The notes beneath the pieces were generated by a model, which had not been told where the DNA came from, ran no database searches, and saw nothing but the letters and a program-made list of their open reading frames with translations. Shown one piece after another: positions 62,932 through 64,000 of a stretch of 64,000 nt of DNA. The stretch is from Catalinimonas alkaloidigena (GTDB lineage Bacteria > Bacteroidota > Bacteroidia > Cytophagales > Flexibacteraceae). Location: contig NZ_FNFO01000002.1 of assembly GCF_900100765.1 (NCBI RefSeq), forward strand, positions 744,001-808,000, read 5' to 3'. The position numbers were made by a program, and so were the translations under genes. Positions within the stretch are counted from its first letter, which is position 1, and each line of letters opens with the position of its first letter.

Positions 62932-64000
62932 ATAACTGGAAACTCTGCCCTTTGGCGGGGATTTCGACGTTGTCGTAACCGAGTTGCTGGAGCTCCGACC
63001 GGAAGTTTTCCATCGCATCGGGGTATTCGCCGTGGCTCAGAAATACCTTTTTGAGGCGGTCTGGCTTCTGGTGTTTGACGAAGTCGAGGAGGTCGTCCAG
63101 GTCGCCGTGGCCGCTGAACACGTCCGTCGTCTCAATGTGGGCCTGTACCGTAAGTTCCTGTTTCCCCATCTTGATTTGTTTGTCGCCCCGCACCAGTTGG
63201 TGCCCGATGGTGCCTTCCGCAGCGTAGCCGATCATCAGGATCGTGCAGTAAGGATTGCCCAGGTTGACCTGAATGTGCTGCTCGACACGCCCACCGCTAA
63301 CCATCCCCGACGAAGAAATGATGATGCTGGGTTCCAGGTAGTTGGAGATGGCACGGCTGCGTTTGAGGTCTTCCACGTAATGCAGGTTCGAGAAGTCGAA
63401 CAGCTCTTCGTAGTCCTCGTGAAACTCCTGCGCTTCCTGGTTGAGTTGCCGGGTGAAGCGCTCGTAGACGCGCGTACTGCGCAGCGCCAGCGGACTATCG
63501 GCAAAGACCGGGATCGACGGAAAGCCGCGCTGGGCGTTGAGCTGGTTGAGGGTGTAGAGCAGGGCCTGCGTACGGCCAATGCTGAATGCCGGAATGATCA
63601 GTCGCCCCGGCATGTCGACGCAGGTGCGTTTGATCACGTCGGCCATGATGGTTTCGGGCGATTGCGTCGCCTGATGGCGTCGGTTGCCGTAGGTCGACTC
63701 GCACACCAGATAATCTACTTCCGGGAGCGGCTCAGGGTCGACCAGCAGCGGATAATTCTTCCGGCCCAGGTCGCCCGAGAACGCCAGCGTTTTGGTCTCG
63801 CCATTTTCCGTGATTTCCAGCAGAATGTGGGCGGCGCCCAGCAGGTGACCCGCCGGAATAAACGTCACCGCCAGTTGAGGACTCACCCGGAATCGTTGGT
63901 GAAACGCCAGCGTGACGAAGCGCTCCATCGTTTCCTTCACGTGCGACTCCAGGTACATCCCGGTTGTATCGATCTTCGGCTTGTTGTGTTTGCGGCGCTT
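62930..64000 (-). CDS. MBL-fold beta-CASP metallo-hydrolase (RNA-processing type), 5' end outside window
   Basis: About 357 C-terminal residues are present, and the frame is open to base 64000, so the ATG at 63958 is internal. The beta-CASP features are visible: GHLLGAAHILLE, FSGDLGRKNYPLL, VCESTYGNR, SIGRTQALLYTL, SSSGMVSGGRVEQHI and the final FLSHGE. Enzymes of this class cut RNA, as in CPSF-like hydrolases. The HxHxDH motif should lie outside the window. Confidence 0.93.
   Translation of the reverse strand, partial: KRRKHNKPKIDTTGMYLESHVKETMERFVTLAFHQRFRVSPQLAVTFIPAGHLLGAAHILLEITENGETKTLAFSGDLGRKNYPLLVDPEPLPEVDYLVCESTYGNRRHQATQSPETIMADVIKRTCVDMPGRLIIPAFSIGRTQALLYTLNQLNAQRGFPSIPVFADSPLALRSTRVYERFTRQLNQEAQEFHEDYEELFDFSNLHYVEDLKRSRAISNYLEPSIIISSSGMVSGGRVEQHIQVNLGNPYCTILMIGYAAEGTIGHQLVRGDKQIKMGKQELTVQAHIETTDVFSGHGDLDDLLDFVKHQKPDRLKKVFLSHGEYPDAMENFRSELQQLGYDNVEIPAKGQSFQL

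Noticed and set aside
1-64000. CRISPR arrays, insertion sequences or prophage genes
   Set aside because: I saw no spaced direct repeats of CRISPR type, no transposase or integrase motifs and no phage structural genes.

Overview
The window looks like chromosomal DNA of a fairly GC-rich member of the Bacteroidota, most likely Cytophagales. The evidence is two TonB-dependent receptors, a protein with a type IX secretion (T9SS) C-terminal sorting domain, LytS/LytTR and hybrid two-component systems, a short ECF sigma factor beside gmk and nadD, Bacteroidota-type -7 promoter elements (TAnnTTTG) and few Shine-Dalgarno sequences. I see no rRNA, CRISPR array, prophage or insertion sequence. One tRNA gene (Leu, CAG) is present.

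Layout. 1-6.5 kb is housekeeping: the end of a sugar isomerase/epimerase gene, tRNA-Leu, pheT, a small coiled-coil protein, zapA, rny and an Lrp-type regulator. 6.5-17 kb carries stress and general metabolism genes: a TPR protein, M42-like and M48 peptidases, an ArsC-fold protein without its catalytic Cys, a D-lactate dehydrogenase-like enzyme, a GNAT protein, UV endonuclease and two short-chain dehydrogenases. 17-26 kb is cell-wall and envelope metabolism: LD-carboxypeptidase divergent from a VanX-type dipeptidase, a GH140-like hydrolase, a lipoprotein methyltransferase, nicotinamidase, and a SulP transporter followed by a porin. 27-38 kb holds an orphan TonB-dependent receptor, an OmpR-type two-component pair preceded by two 11-bp direct repeats, a peroxiredoxin, manganese catalase, an O-antigen ligase-like protein, and the sigma factor/anti-sigma/gmk/nadD group.

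The most distinctive region is 38.3-52.8 kb. A hybrid histidine kinase and a lone receiver converge on an eight-gene chemosensory operon on the minus strand, in transcription order: soluble four-PAS chemoreceptor, cheW, cheY, cheB, cheA, a CheC-like phosphatase, cheR, and a 1025-residue membrane PAS/GAF protein with no recognisable output domain. No flagellar genes are in the window. The cluster may therefore control gliding, pili or another output, which is inference.

53-64 kb holds saccharopine dehydrogenase, two small unrecognised proteins, a YceI protein, a second TonB-dependent receptor with a long low-complexity tail placed divergently from a LytS/LytTR pair, the T9SS cargo protein, and a partial beta-CASP metallo-hydrolase running off the right edge. 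Several intergenic stretches contain nested inverted repeats that could be structured RNA leaders, notably upstream of the dehydrogenase operon (17.05-17.2 kb), upstream of sulP (26.36-26.43 kb) and upstream of the sigma factor (35.62-35.70 kb).
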